From positions 1-64,000 of the forward strand of contig NZ_LQIV01000012.1 of NCBI RefSeq assembly GCF_001500125.1: 64,000 bases of DNA, written 5' to 3'. Both the position numbers and the translations under genes were made by a program. Positions 41,344 through 49,808 of the stretch are shown here, piece after piece. Under the pieces are notes generated by a model that did no database searches, was not told the DNA's origin, and worked only from the letters and a program-made list of their open reading frames with translations. Each line of letters starts with the position of its first letter. Position 1 is the first letter of the stretch. Origin of the DNA: Mycobacterium sp. IS-1742. Lineage in GTDB: Bacteria > Actinomycetota > Actinomycetes > Mycobacteriales > Mycobacteriaceae.

Positions 41344-42006
41344 ATGCCGACGAAAGTGCCCGGCGCAGAGGATTTCGTCCCCGACACCCGCGACGTGTCC
41401 ATCCTCGCCGACGCGGTGCAGGCGTGCCGAGGGTGCGGGCTCTACCACGACGCCACCCAGGGCGTGTTCGGCCAGGGCAGCGCGGACGCGACGGTCATGT
41501 TCGTCGGAGAACAACCGGGGGATCAAGAGGACCGCGCCGGGGAGCCGTTCGTGGGCCCCGCGGGCAAGTTGCTCGACAACGCGCTTGTGGCGGCGGGCAT
41601 CGACCGCGACGCGGTCTACGTGACCAATGCGGTCAAACACTTCAAATTCACCCTGCCCGAACGCGGCAAGCGGCGCATCCACAAGACCCCGAGCCGCACC
41701 GAAGTCGTCGCCTGCCGGCCCTGGTTACTCGCTGAAATGGACGCCGTACGACCGGAAGTCGTGGTACTCCTCGGCGCGACAGCCGCAAAAGCATTACTGG
41801 GCAACGATTTCCGGTTGACCGCGCACCGCGGGCAGGTGCTGTCGCTGCCGCCGATCGGTGACCTGGGCATCGACCCTGCGGTGGTGGCGACCGTGCACCC
41901 GTCCTCGGTGCTGCGCGGACCGGCCGACAACCGGCAGGAGGCGTTCGACGCCCTGACCGAGGATCTGCGCGTCGCGGCCCGGCTGATGCACGGCGAGCAG
42001 CGGTAG
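41344..42006 (+). CDS. udgX: UdgX-type uracil-DNA glycosylase (covalent uracil-DNA binder)
   Basis: Family-4-like uracil-DNA glycosylase of 220 residues with the UdgX-specific loop KRRIHKTP (109-116). In M. smegmatis UdgX the His of this loop (here His113) bonds covalently to the sugar after uracil removal, making a stable protein-DNA adduct. Motif A GEQPGDQED (55-63) and motif B HPSSVLR are present. Cysteines 28, 31 and 124 should bind the iron-sulfur cluster; no fourth Cys is visible. The ATG probably starts a leaderless mRNA (TAGTCC seven bases upstream). Not found in M. tuberculosis as far as I recall. Confidence 0.92.
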   Translation: MPTKVPGAEDFVPDTRDVSILADAVQACRGCGLYHDATQGVFGQGSADATVMFVGEQPGDQEDRAGEPFVGPAGKLLDNALVAAGIDRDAVYVTNAVKHFKFTLPERGKRRIHKTPSRTEVVACRPWLLAEMDAVRPEVVVLLGATAAKALLGNDFRLTAHRGQVLSLPPIGDLGIDPAVVATVHPSSVLRGPADNRQEAFDALTEDLRVAARLMHGEQR

Positions 42007-42015
42007 CGCCCGGAG

Positions 42016-42873
42016 TCAGTCGCGGCGGTCGCGGCCGAAATAGACCTCCTGGGTGGCGGTGCAGACCAACCCACCGTCGCGGTTGTACATCGTGGCGGTG
42101 GCCAGGGCGCGGCCGTGCACACCGCTGGGTGTCACCGCATCCGAGAGCACCCAGTCCGAGAAGTCGGCCGGCCGGTGAAACCAGACCGCGTGGTCGATCA
42201 GCGCCGAGAAGGCCGTCACCGGCGTCGTCCGGCGCACCACCATGGCCGTCTCCAGCAGTGCGGTGCCCGAGACATACGTCAGCAGGCAACTGTTGAGAAT
42301 CGGATCGTCGGGCATGGGTTCGGCGGGACGCCACCACAGCCTGATGCGCGGTGAGGGGTCGGGCCGCTCGAGCGCCAGACGCGACGGCGGGTCGACGTAC
42401 CGCAGATCGAGCGGCTGCGGCCGGACCCAGTGCCCGCCATGCTCCTCCGCGTACGGGGCCATCTGTTCCTGCAGCGACGGCAGCGACTCCGGGGTGGGAA
42501 CCTCGGGGATCGGCTGCTGGTGTTCGAAGCTGTCGAGCGGTGCGGTGAACGACACCAGCGCCTCGAGCAGCACCTGGTCGTCCTGGCGTGCGAGCACTCG
42601 GCGCGAGGACAGCATGCCGCCGTCGCGCAACCGGGTGATCTCGAAGTGCACCGGTCGGCGCGCGTCGCCGGCCCGGAGCAGGTAGACGTGCATGCTGTGC
42701 GGGGTGCGGTCGGCGGTGACGGTGCGGCTCGCCGACATCAGCGCCTGCGCGGCGATGTGGCCCCCGACGATGTGATGTGCGGCGTTGTCCAGCTGTGTCG
42801 CGATGAACTCGTCAGCCGCGATCTGTTCGACGTCCAGGGTCGTCAGGATGTCCGAGAGTGTCCGCGCTACCAC
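42016..42873 (-). CDS. tesB: Acyl-CoA thioesterase II (TesB family)
   Basis: Double hot-dog thioesterase of 285 residues. N-terminal hot dog with HIVGGHIAAQALMSA and MHVYLLRAGDARRPV; C-terminal one with SALIDHAVWFHRP, which has the catalytic Asp, and TATQEVYF at the end. Releases free fatty acids from acyl-CoA. The GTG at 42873 is chosen because family similarity starts there; the frame is open far upstream (over the kinase gene) without meaning. Converges on udgX with nine bases between. Confidence 0.88.
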   Translation of the reverse strand: MVARTLSDILTTLDVEQIAADEFIATQLDNAAHHIVGGHIAAQALMSASRTVTADRTPHSMHVYLLRAGDARRPVHFEITRLRDGGMLSSRRVLARQDDQVLLEALVSFTAPLDSFEHQQPIPEVPTPESLPSLQEQMAPYAEEHGGHWVRPQPLDLRYVDPPSRLALERPDPSPRIRLWWRPAEPMPDDPILNSCLLTYVSGTALLETAMVVRRTTPVTAFSALIDHAVWFHRPADFSDWVLSDAVTPSGVHGRALATATMYNRDGGLVCTATQEVYFGRDRRD

Positions 42874-42932
42874 CGGGGCATCATGCCGGACGCCGCCGCG
42901 CCCAGCCGAACCGGTCAGGCAAGATGTGCGTC

Positions 42933-42989
42933 GTGGACAGCGCTGCGACACTTCCGCGCCCGCCGGGCGTCGTGCGGCCAGCCCGATAG
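42933..42989 (+). pseudogene. 18-codon frame before the kinase; possible remnant of prrA
   Basis: GTG at 42933 opens a frame of 18 codons, VDSAATLPRPPGVVRPAR, whose TAG stop shares one base with the GTG start of the kinase (TAGTG). The first nine residues resemble the recalled N-terminus of the response regulator PrrA (MDTGVTSPR-type), the normal partner gene upstream of prrB. It may be all that is left of prrA, or a coupled leader peptide. The similarity is short and recalled, not computed. Confidence 0.3.
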
Positions 42990-44350
42990 TGCGCGTCGAC
43001 GAGCGGCTACGGCGCTTCATGCCGATGCCGATGCCGATCGTGTCGCTGCGCACCATCGTGATCGTGGCCGCGCTGTCGGTGGTCGTGCTGGTGCTCACTC
43101 TCGGCACGTGGGTGTGGGTCGGCGTGACGAACGACCAGTACAGCCAGCTGGACCGGCAACTCGATTCGGTGACCAGCCTCGGCGACTTCGGAACCTTGCT
43201 GAACGCGGCGAACGCCGCGGAATCCCAGGACGACCCGCTTCCCGACAGCACGCTTGTGCGGACGGCGCGGATCGGCGGCGTGACGATGTCGGTGCCCAAG
43301 GACATCGTGTTGCCGCAACTCGGTGCCGGGTACGCCAACACGACCATCGACGGTGTCGAGTACCGGGTGCGCACCTTCGCGGCGGGACCGGCGACCATCG
43401 CGCTGGGGGCACCGCTGGCGGAGACACAACGCCGGATCGACCAATTGCACCTGCGAGTCGTGCTGATCTGCGGTGGGGTGATCGCAGGCACCGTGGTGGT
43501 GGGCTGGGTGATGTGGCTGATCATGATCAACCCGTTCCGCCTGCTGGCGCAGCAGGCCCGCGCCATCAACGCGCAGTCCAGACCGGAGGAAGTCCAGGTC
43601 GGCGGGGTGTGGGAGGCGGCCGAGATCGCCGAGGCGGTCGAGGGCATGCTGGCGCGCATCGGTGAGGAGCAACAGCGGACCAAGGCGGCGCTGGAGTCAG
43701 CGCGCGATTTCGCCGCGGTCGCATCGCATGAGCTGCGCACGCCGTTGACGGCGATGCGCACCAACCTCGAAGTGTTGTCGACCCTCGACATGACCGACGA
43801 GCAGCGCAAAGAAGTCATCAACGACGTGGTCCGCACACAGAGCAGAATCGAGGCGACGTTGACCGCGCTCGAACGGTTGGCCCAGGGGGAATTGACCACC
43901 GCTGAGGATCACGTCCCGGTCGACGTGACCGAACTGCTGGACCGCGCCGCGCACGACGCGCTGCGGAGCTACCCCGGACTGGACGTCTCGCTGGTGCCGT
44001 CGGCGCCCGTCCGGATCCTGGGCCTTCCCGCGGGACTACGCCTGGTGATCGACAACGCCATCGCCAACGCGATCAAACACGGTGATGCCACGCAGATCCG
44101 GTTGAGCGCCATCCGGTCCGGTGAGGATGTGGAGATCGCGGTCGACGACAACGGCAGCGGGGTGCCCGAGCAGGAGCGCAAGCTGGTGTTCGAGCGGTTC
44201 TCCCGCGGGTCGACCGCATCGCGTTCGGGATCGGGGCTGGGCCTGGCGCTGGTCGCCCAGCAGGCCGCGTTACACGGCGGGACAGCGTCTTTGGAAACCA
44301 GTCCGATGGGCGGAGCACGGCTGCTGTTGCGGCTTCCCGTCACCCGCTGA
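42989..44350 (+). CDS. PrrB-like sensor histidine kinase without adjacent regulator
   Basis: 453 residues. Two membrane helices (~20-43 and ~150-172) flank a periplasmic domain of about 105 residues with YRVRTFAAGP; then HAMP-like linker, dimerisation box ASHELRTPLTAMRTNLE with phospho-acceptor His247, N box IDNAIANAIKHG and G boxes DDNGSGVPE and GSGLGLAL. The cytoplasmic half is nearly the same as I recall for M. tuberculosis PrrB. The response regulator prrA, normally directly upstream, is missing, so this looks like an orphan paralogue. Start GTG 42989 overlaps a short frame; ATG 43019 is an alternative. Confidence 0.88.
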   Translation: MRVDERLRRFMPMPMPIVSLRTIVIVAALSVVVLVLTLGTWVWVGVTNDQYSQLDRQLDSVTSLGDFGTLLNAANAAESQDDPLPDSTLVRTARIGGVTMSVPKDIVLPQLGAGYANTTIDGVEYRVRTFAAGPATIALGAPLAETQRRIDQLHLRVVLICGGVIAGTVVVGWVMWLIMINPFRLLAQQARAINAQSRPEEVQVGGVWEAAEIAEAVEGMLARIGEEQQRTKAALESARDFAAVASHELRTPLTAMRTNLEVLSTLDMTDEQRKEVINDVVRTQSRIEATLTALERLAQGELTTAEDHVPVDVTELLDRAAHDALRSYPGLDVSLVPSAPVRILGLPAGLRLVIDNAIANAIKHGDATQIRLSAIRSGEDVEIAVDDNGSGVPEQERKLVFERFSRGSTASRSGSGLGLALVAQQAALHGGTASLETSPMGGARLLLRLPVTR

Positions 44351-44355
44351 ACACG

Positions 44356-44385
44356 TCGGGCCCGGCGTGAGCACGCCGGGCCCGA
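44356..44385. terminator. Bidirectional terminator
   Basis: TCGGGCCCGGCGTG and CACGCCGGGCCCGA form a perfect 14-bp GC-rich stem with a 2-base centre (in practice a small loop). It lies just after the kinase stop and before the end of the convergent repeat-protein gene, so it can end both transcripts. No U-run, as usual in mycobacteria. Confidence 0.8.
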
Positions 44386-44408
44386 TCGCGGTTCTCACCG
44401 AGGGCAGA

Positions 44409-46823
44409 TCACCAATCGTCGCGACGGTCCGTGGCCGGGCGACCCGCCGGCGTGGCGGCCGGTGCGGCGCTCGCCGACCAGAGCCCGCCGGTCCCGGCGC
44501 AGATACCGTCACTGGGCGGCCCGATCTCGGTGGGCAGCGGAACCGGCAGCCCCGGGATCTGCGGAACCGAGATCGTGGGGATGAAGTCCCACGGGCCGTT
44601 GGCCGCGGCACCCGGCGCACCGGGCGTCGGAGCTCCCGGCAGCAGGCGGTCGAACACCGCTGCTGCACCCTCGAGCGGCGGGAACACCCCGGGGGGCGTG
44701 CCGCCTGCACCGCTGGCCGGCGCACCGGGCGCGGCAGGGTACGGAGGTGTCGGGATGTTGACCGCGGTGGAGCCGCCGGCCGGCGGCGCCGGAGGCGCGG
44801 GCGGCGCGACCACGTTCACTGCACCGGAACCACTGGCGGGCGGCGCCGGAGGCGCAGGCGGGGTCACGGCGGGCACCGAAGCCGCTGCCGGCACACCCGG
44901 AGCCGGAGGCGCGGGCGGAGCGACGGCGGCAGCCGGTTGCACCACCGCGGCAGGCGGGGCAGGCGGAGCCGGAGGCGCCGCAGCAGCAGCAGGGGCAACC
45001 ACCGCAGCCGGCGGAGCCGGAGGCGCAGGCGGAGCGACCGCAGCAGCCGGTTGCACCACCGCGGCAGGCGGGGCAGGCGGAGCCGGAGGCGCCGCAGCCG
45101 GCTGAACCGCAGCAGCCGGAGGGGCCGGAGGTGCGGGCGGGGCACCCGCTCCACCGGAGCCACCACCCGCAGCGCCCGCGTCACCCGGGGCCGGAGGCGC
45201 AACACCCGCAGCTGGCTCAACCACCGCAGCCGGAGGAGCCGGCGGACCCGGAGGCACCGCACCCGCAGCAGGCTCAACCACCGCAGCCGGAGGAGCCGGC
45301 GGACCCGGAGGCACCGCACCCGCAGCAGGCTCAACCACCGCAGCCGGAGGAGCCGGCGGACCCGGAGGAGTCACGGCCTCGACGGAATTGGCCGCCGGAA
45401 CAGCTGACGCCGGCGGAGCCGGAGGCGAGAACCGCTCAACCGTGCTCGTCGACCCACCACCCGGAGCCGGAGGCGCCGGAGGCGTAACGGCCTCGACCGA
45501 ATTGGCAGCCGGAACAGCCGGCGCCGGCGGAGCCGGAGGCGAGAACCGCTCAACCGTGCTCGTCGACCCACCACCCGGAGCCGGAGGTGCGGGAGGAGTC
45601 ACATTCTCCACCGAACTCACCGCCGGACCACCCGGAGCCGGAGGCGCCGGAGGAGCCACATTCTCCACCGAACTCACCGCCGGACCACCCGGAGCCGGAG
45701 GCGCCGGAGGAGCCACGCCGCTCGAAGAATCGACTGTGGCAGCCGGAGGGGCCGGAGGAGCAGGAGGTGTCACACCCGAAGCAGGCTCCACCACAGCCGC
45801 CGGCGGAGCCGGAGGACCAGGAGGCGTCACGCCCCCACCCGAACCACCAGCCGGACCACCCGGAACCGGCGGAGCCGGAGGAGCCACACCCGAAGCAGGC
45901 TCCACCACAGCCGCCGGCGGAGCCGGAGGAGCCGGTGGAGCTACACCTGAAGCCGGCTGAACGACACCAGCAGGCGCGGCGGGGGGACCAGCAGGCGCAC
46001 CCGCCCCACCCGGGCCGCCAGCAGGAGCGCCCGGCGCGGGCGCTGCCGTGCCGGCAGCCGGCTGGACCACACCGACAGGCGGACCAGCAGGCGCACCCGC
46101 CCCACCCGAACCGGCCGCCGGGCCGTCACCCGGGGCGCCCGGCGCCGGAGCTGCCGTGCCGGCAGCCGGCTGGACCACACCGGCCGGCGGAGCCGCGGGC
46201 GCGGGCGGCGCGCCTGCCCCACCGGAGGTGGCCACCGGAACACCAGGCGCGGCGGGCGCCGGAGGAACTGCGCCGCCCCCGGCGCCGGCCGTGGGCACAC
46301 CCGGCGCGCCGGGGGCCGGCGGTGTTGCGCCGCTGGCGGTGTCGACACGCGCCGCCGGGGGCACCGGACCGGACGGCGGAGTGAGGCTCTGCGACGAGGT
46401 CGTCACCGGCGCACCCGGGACGGGCGGACGAGGCGGTGTCGCGGCGGCGGTGCCGTTGAGCGATCCGGCTGGCGGGATCGCAACCGACGGCGGCCTCGCC
46501 GACGCGGTGCCGTTCAACGACCCGGCCGGCGGGATCCCCACCGACGGCGGCGTCGCGCTGGCGATGCCGTTGGTCGATCCGGCCGGTGGGATGGGACCCG
46601 CCGGCGGTGCGGTGTTGGTCAGAGCGGAGTTGGCCCCCGGCAGCGTCTGCGGCAGCCGCCCCGGAACGGTCAGCAGCTGCTGCATGATGTTCACGCACGG
46701 AACGCCGGGGCTCACTCCCCCAGGCTCAGCGATCGCCGTCGCAGGATTGAACAGCTGAACAATCCAGCAGGCCCCTGCGGTAGCCAGGGCGGTCAAGCCC
46801 AATCGGTTCGTGGTCCGCGACAT
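44409..46823 (-). CDS. Large secreted Pro/Ala-rich repeat protein
   Basis: 804 residues. Signal peptide (LGLTALATAGACWIV core, cleavage near AIA-EP, 32/33), a short N-terminal part with Cys43 (PCVNIMQQLLTVPGRLPQTL), then ~640 residues of Pro/Ala/Gly/Val repeats, largely with a 19-residue period (type VAPPAPPAPGGPAVSSVEN), and a unique ~110-residue C-terminus with Cys775. No membrane anchor or sortase signal is seen. Such a stiff, extended protein could span the cell wall; the two lone cysteines might form a bond. Family and function not recognised. GAGGGA precedes the ATG; a -10-like TACGTT lies at 46872-46877. Confidence 0.85.
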   Translation of the reverse strand: MSRTTNRLGLTALATAGACWIVQLFNPATAIAEPGGVSPGVPCVNIMQQLLTVPGRLPQTLPGANSALTNTAPPAGPIPPAGSTNGIASATPPSVGIPPAGSLNGTASARPPSVAIPPAGSLNGTAAATPPRPPVPGAPVTTSSQSLTPPSGPVPPAARVDTASGATPPAPGAPGVPTAGAGGGAVPPAPAAPGVPVATSGGAGAPPAPAAPPAGVVQPAAGTAAPAPGAPGDGPAAGSGGAGAPAGPPVGVVQPAAGTAAPAPGAPAGGPGGAGAPAGPPAAPAGVVQPASGVAPPAPPAPPAAVVEPASGVAPPAPPVPGGPAGGSGGGVTPPGPPAPPAAVVEPASGVTPPAPPAPPAATVDSSSGVAPPAPPAPGGPAVSSVENVAPPAPPAPGGPAVSSVENVTPPAPPAPGGGSTSTVERFSPPAPPAPAVPAANSVEAVTPPAPPAPGGGSTSTVERFSPPAPPASAVPAANSVEAVTPPGPPAPPAAVVEPAAGAVPPGPPAPPAAVVEPAAGAVPPGPPAPPAAVVEPAAGVAPPAPGDAGAAGGGSGGAGAPPAPPAPPAAAVQPAAAPPAPPAPPAAVVQPAAAVAPPAPPAPPAAVVAPAAAAAPPAPPAPPAAVVQPAAAVAPPAPPAPGVPAAASVPAVTPPAPPAPPASGSGAVNVVAPPAPPAPPAGGSTAVNIPTPPYPAAPGAPASGAGGTPPGVFPPLEGAAAVFDRLLPGAPTPGAPGAAANGPWDFIPTISVPQIPGLPVPLPTEIGPPSDGICAGTGGLWSASAAPAATPAGRPATDRRDDW
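44750..45960 (-). repeat. Tandem 57-bp (19-codon) repeat tract inside the secreted protein gene
   Basis: The coding repeats have a 57-base period. Three successive units starting at 45214, 45271 and 45328 are nearly identical at the DNA level (the third diverges in its last bases), a sign of recent duplication; 114-base double units recur at about 45370-45595. Units differ by exact multiples of three and keep the frame. Confidence 0.85.
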
Positions 46824-47116
46824 GTTCCCTCAGTTCTCTGTGCGCTTCCTACTGACGCTTGCGTCGGGGGGAACGTATGCCGGTTCAGCGAATTGGCCGT
46901 TGCGACAATTCTGGCGTTTATCGAACTGTTGCAAATGAGAAGTGCTTCGGTGACCGGACGCGGGTCAACGCAGGTGAGCAGGGCATCTGCTTCGCAAAGG
47001 AAAGGATGTGCTCGAACTCCAGGCCTGGCCATGGGAATTCGTAGACGTATCTCGGCAACGGTTTTGGACGCCAAACGCGCGTCGTGCCGCCCGAACAGCG
47101 CGCAACCGTGTACGCG
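46824..47116. other. Intergenic region upstream of the repeat protein
   Basis: About 290 bp without a convincing gene between the start of the repeat protein and the end of the DUF4239 gene. It is less GC-rich than its surroundings. The small inverted repeat GACGC-TT-GCGTC (46853-46864) and a -10-like TACGTT on the minus strand (46872-46877) are the only elements I see. Short open frames on the plus strand (46859, 46893) lack ribosome sites and coding character. Confidence 0.5.
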
Positions 47117-47914
47117 CTACCCGGGTGCGCGCTGAAGGAGGCGGATCACCTGATGCAACGGCTCAGACGACGTCGCGACCTCCCCGACGAATGGATGCGA
47201 CAACTCCAGCACCAGGAACAGTTGTGCCCCCACGAGTACGCCCAGAATGGCGACCATCGTGTAATGCGTGGCGGCCTTCTCGACGCTGTAGATGATCGCG
47301 CACCCCAGGAGCAGGCCGCTCGTGAGGAAGATGACGGCCCACAGGGACCACGGCGGGCCGGTGTCGGTCCGCGCTTGCAAAACACGCTCGGAGCGGGCCT
47401 TGCTCATATCGTTGAGGTTGCCGAACGAGGCGGACAAAAGCGCCTTCTGCGCGTCGGCACGGGCTTCGACCTGCTCGTACGCGGCGTAGAGGCGGGTGAG
47501 CGCGTCGTCGGCATCAGTCGAGGAACCGCCCTTGGCCGCTTCGTCCCACTCGGTGATCGCGGCCTGCTGGTAGGCCAGCAGACTCTGCCGGATCCGGCTC
47601 CGGTCAGGCTCGTCGAACACATGCAGATCCTGGGCGAGTTGAGCGCCCGCGGACCCTTCGGCACGCGCCCTGCTGTCCGCACCGTTGATCTGACCCCAGG
47701 TCGCCGACACCACGAAGCCGATGAAGAAGGCGAAGACGAAACCGACGACTCCGAAGGCGAACTTGGTGACATCGTTGTGCTCGTCGCCTCGCAGGTGCGC
47801 TGCGAAACGGCGGCGGACGATCCTCTGGACGCCGACTGCCAGGCAAGAGGTGAGCGCTACCATCCCGAGGAGCAGAAGCCACGACGGCACATGACTGACC
47901 AACCACAGACTCAC
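47117..47914 (-). CDS. DUF4239 membrane protein (bestrophin-like)
   Basis: 265 residues. N-terminal helix ~10-28, second helix ~50-70 (FAFGVVGFVFAFFIGFVVSA), a helical extramembrane part ~75-185, and two C-terminal helices ~190-235 (AVIFLTSGLLLGCAIIY and MVAILGVLVGAQLFLVLEL). This is the layout of DUF4239, distantly linked to bestrophin channels. Ion conduction is speculation. GTG start; no clear ribosome site. It stands alone between the repeat protein and the tRNA. Confidence 0.8.
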   Translation of the reverse strand: MSLWLVSHVPSWLLLLGMVALTSCLAVGVQRIVRRRFAAHLRGDEHNDVTKFAFGVVGFVFAFFIGFVVSATWGQINGADSRARAEGSAGAQLAQDLHVFDEPDRSRIRQSLLAYQQAAITEWDEAAKGGSSTDADDALTRLYAAYEQVEARADAQKALLSASFGNLNDMSKARSERVLQARTDTGPPWSLWAVIFLTSGLLLGCAIIYSVEKAATHYTMVAILGVLVGAQLFLVLELSHPFVGEVATSSEPLHQVIRLLQRAPG

Positions 47915-48206
47915 CCAGGGCCGCCCATCTCGTCAGGCCCGATCATTCGGCTGACACGGGCTTTTCGACTCTAGGTGCGTGGCGTTGTGCGCGGAGACGA
48001 ATGGGCGCTTCTCCCGCGCTGTCTCCCCTGCTCACAGGGCGCGGCCCCGCAAGCTGTTCATCGCTTGCGCGGCGCCGGCTCCGACCCTCCGGGCTCAAGC
48101 GAGAGACGCTTGCGGGCAGAGCTTTTGAGAGACCATGGCCGTCTGGGAGCGGCCGATGTAGTGCGTGCACTCGTGCCCGCACCGCAACGGCCGGCGGTTT
48201 CATCGG

Positions 48207-48277
48207 AGCGGATGACGGGATTCGAACCCGTGTAAACGGCTTTGCAGGCCGGTGCCTAGCCACTCAGCCACACCCGC
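48207..48277 (-). tRNA. tRNA-Cys (anticodon GCA)
   Basis: The complement folds as a tRNA: acceptor GCGGGTG with CATCCGC (one G-U pair), D arm around GGCTGAGTGGCTAGGC, anticodon loop CTGCAAA with anticodon GCA, and T arm ACGGG-TTCGAAT-CCCGT; discriminator base T (U). 71 nt, no encoded CCA. The region 47915-48206 downstream holds no gene I can support. Confidence 0.93.
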
Positions 48278-48366
48278 GTCGCCATCGACAATGCCGGACG
48301 ACCGCAATCCTGCCCATCTTTTCGCTCGCCGTGATTCCGACTGCCTCCGTCGAGTGAGCCGTTCGG

Positions 48367-49764
48367 TCAACGGGTTCGACAACTCCGCGCGGACGCGATG
48401 ACGCCGATGGCCACGAAGGCCGCGAACACCGCGAACAACCAACGGGCCGCCGTCGCGTTTCCGGCGTCGGTCAGATTGACGACCACACCCGCCAGCCCCG
48501 CTCCGAAGGCGCCGCAGATGAGTTGGACGGTGTTGATCGCCGCGGCAGCCGCGGGCCCTTCGTCCGGGTCGTCGACGCGACTCATCGCCCACGCGGACAG
48601 ATGGGGCCAGGCAATCCCGATGCCGGTACCGGTCACGAGCAGTCCGATCGCCCACAGCGCAGCCCAACCCGGCGACATCTCGTCGCGCAGCGCGACCATG
48701 CCGAGCGTCAGACCCGTGGCCATCACGAGCGGAGCCAGAGCGACGGTGCGCACGATGACCCGGGTGCGGCCCAGCGAGGCACTCGCGATCTCGCCGCCGG
48801 TCCACCCCACGGAGAGAACCGCGCCGAAGAATCCGGCGACCACCGGCGCCATACCGGCGAGACGCTGCCCGAACAGCGGCACGTACATGTCGACCATGGT
48901 GGCGGCCATCAACAGCCCCAGCGTCGCGTAGATCCATTTCAAGGGGCCGCGGCCGAAGGTGCTGGGCGGCAACACCGCAACGGCGGCGCGCCGGTCCACG
49001 AGTACGAACACGACCACGATCGCAACCCCCGCCGCGAGCAACCCGGCCGTCGCGCGGATGTCGTGCGGGATTCCCGCCGTGCTGACCACCAGGGCCGCCG
49101 CTCCCAGCAACAGCAACGACCACAACGGAATACGCAGGCGTGGTCGATCCGCGTCCGGGCTGTCGACGCGGCCGGGCAGCGCGAACGGCACCAGCACTGC
49201 CATCGCGACGGTGAGCGCGACCAACACTCCGAACGCCCACCGCCAACTGCCGAACTGCGCGAAGAGCCCGCCCGCGGCGGGCCCGACCAGGGTGCCCACG
49301 CCCCACATGGCGGACACCAATGCCGATGCGCGCGTCCACAATCGGCTCGGCAGCGCGGTGTTGATCACCGCGTACCCGAGGCCGGCGAGTAGCCCACCGG
49401 CCGCACCCTGCACCGTGCGCCCGACGAGGAGCAGCTCCATGGTGGGGGCCAGGGCACACCCCAGGCTCCCGGCTGCGAACACGCTCAGACCCGACCAGTA
49501 CGCCCGCCGCGGACCCAGACGCATCAGCAGCGGGTGAACCGTTGTCGCCGCGATCACCGAGGCGACCAGATACACCGTCGTCACCCACGCGTAGAACCGC
49601 TGACCGCCGATGTCGGCGACGGCGCTCGGCATCAGGCTGATGGTGAGGAACTCGTTCGTCGCGTACAGCGCGACACCGCCCGCCAGCACGGTCGACGTAC
49701 CCAGGTGGGCCGGGCCCAGCAGGTCCCGCCAGGTCGCCACCGAGACGCGCGAGGTGTCAGTCAC
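48367..49764 (-). CDS. MFS drug/proton antiporter (Rv1634-like)
   Basis: Major facilitator protein of 465 residues with about 12-14 membrane helices. The conserved MFS loop between helices 2 and 3 appears near LLMRLGPRRAYWSGL, and motif C-like GVGTLVGPAAGG marks the antiporter type. M. tuberculosis Rv1634 at this place is described as a possible multidrug pump. Located downstream of uvrB on the same strand, separated by a small hairpin. The substrate is unknown. Confidence 0.88.
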   Translation of the reverse strand: MTDTSRVSVATWRDLLGPAHLGTSTVLAGGVALYATNEFLTISLMPSAVADIGGQRFYAWVTTVYLVASVIAATTVHPLLMRLGPRRAYWSGLSVFAAGSLGCALAPTMELLLVGRTVQGAAGGLLAGLGYAVINTALPSRLWTRASALVSAMWGVGTLVGPAAGGLFAQFGSWRWAFGVLVALTVAMAVLVPFALPGRVDSPDADRPRLRIPLWSLLLLGAAALVVSTAGIPHDIRATAGLLAAGVAIVVVFVLVDRRAAVAVLPPSTFGRGPLKWIYATLGLLMAATMVDMYVPLFGQRLAGMAPVVAGFFGAVLSVGWTGGEIASASLGRTRVIVRTVALAPLVMATGLTLGMVALRDEMSPGWAALWAIGLLVTGTGIGIAWPHLSAWAMSRVDDPDEGPAAAAAINTVQLICGAFGAGLAGVVVNLTDAGNATAARWLFAVFAAFVAIGVIASARSCRTR

Positions 49765-49787
49765 GCCGCCACGCTAGGAGCTCAAGG

Positions 49788-49807
49788 GCGGTTGAGGTCA
49801 ACCCCGC
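49788..49807 (-). terminator. Hairpin after uvrB
   Basis: GCGGTTGA and TCAACC(C)CGC pair around a GG centre with one bulged base, immediately past the uvrB stop and before the MFS gene on the same strand. Modest stability and no U-run, so read-through is possible. Confidence 0.45.
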
Positions 49808-49808
49808 G

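Noticed and set aside
44431..45105. Plus-strand open frame rich in GGAGGAGG that looks like a PE_PGRS protein
   Set aside because: It is the antisense of the Pro/Ala repeats. The minus strand has a signal peptide, ribosome site and unique ends; the plus frame has no PE domain and breaks up into several overlapping frames.
45214..45369. Regular direct repeats suggesting a CRISPR array
   Set aside because: Units are 57 bp and contiguous without unique spacers, in frame within a coding gene, and no cas genes are present.
46859..47135. Small plus-strand frames between the repeat protein and DUF4239 genes
   Set aside because: No ribosome site, no conserved content, and they overlap the likely promoter of the repeat protein.
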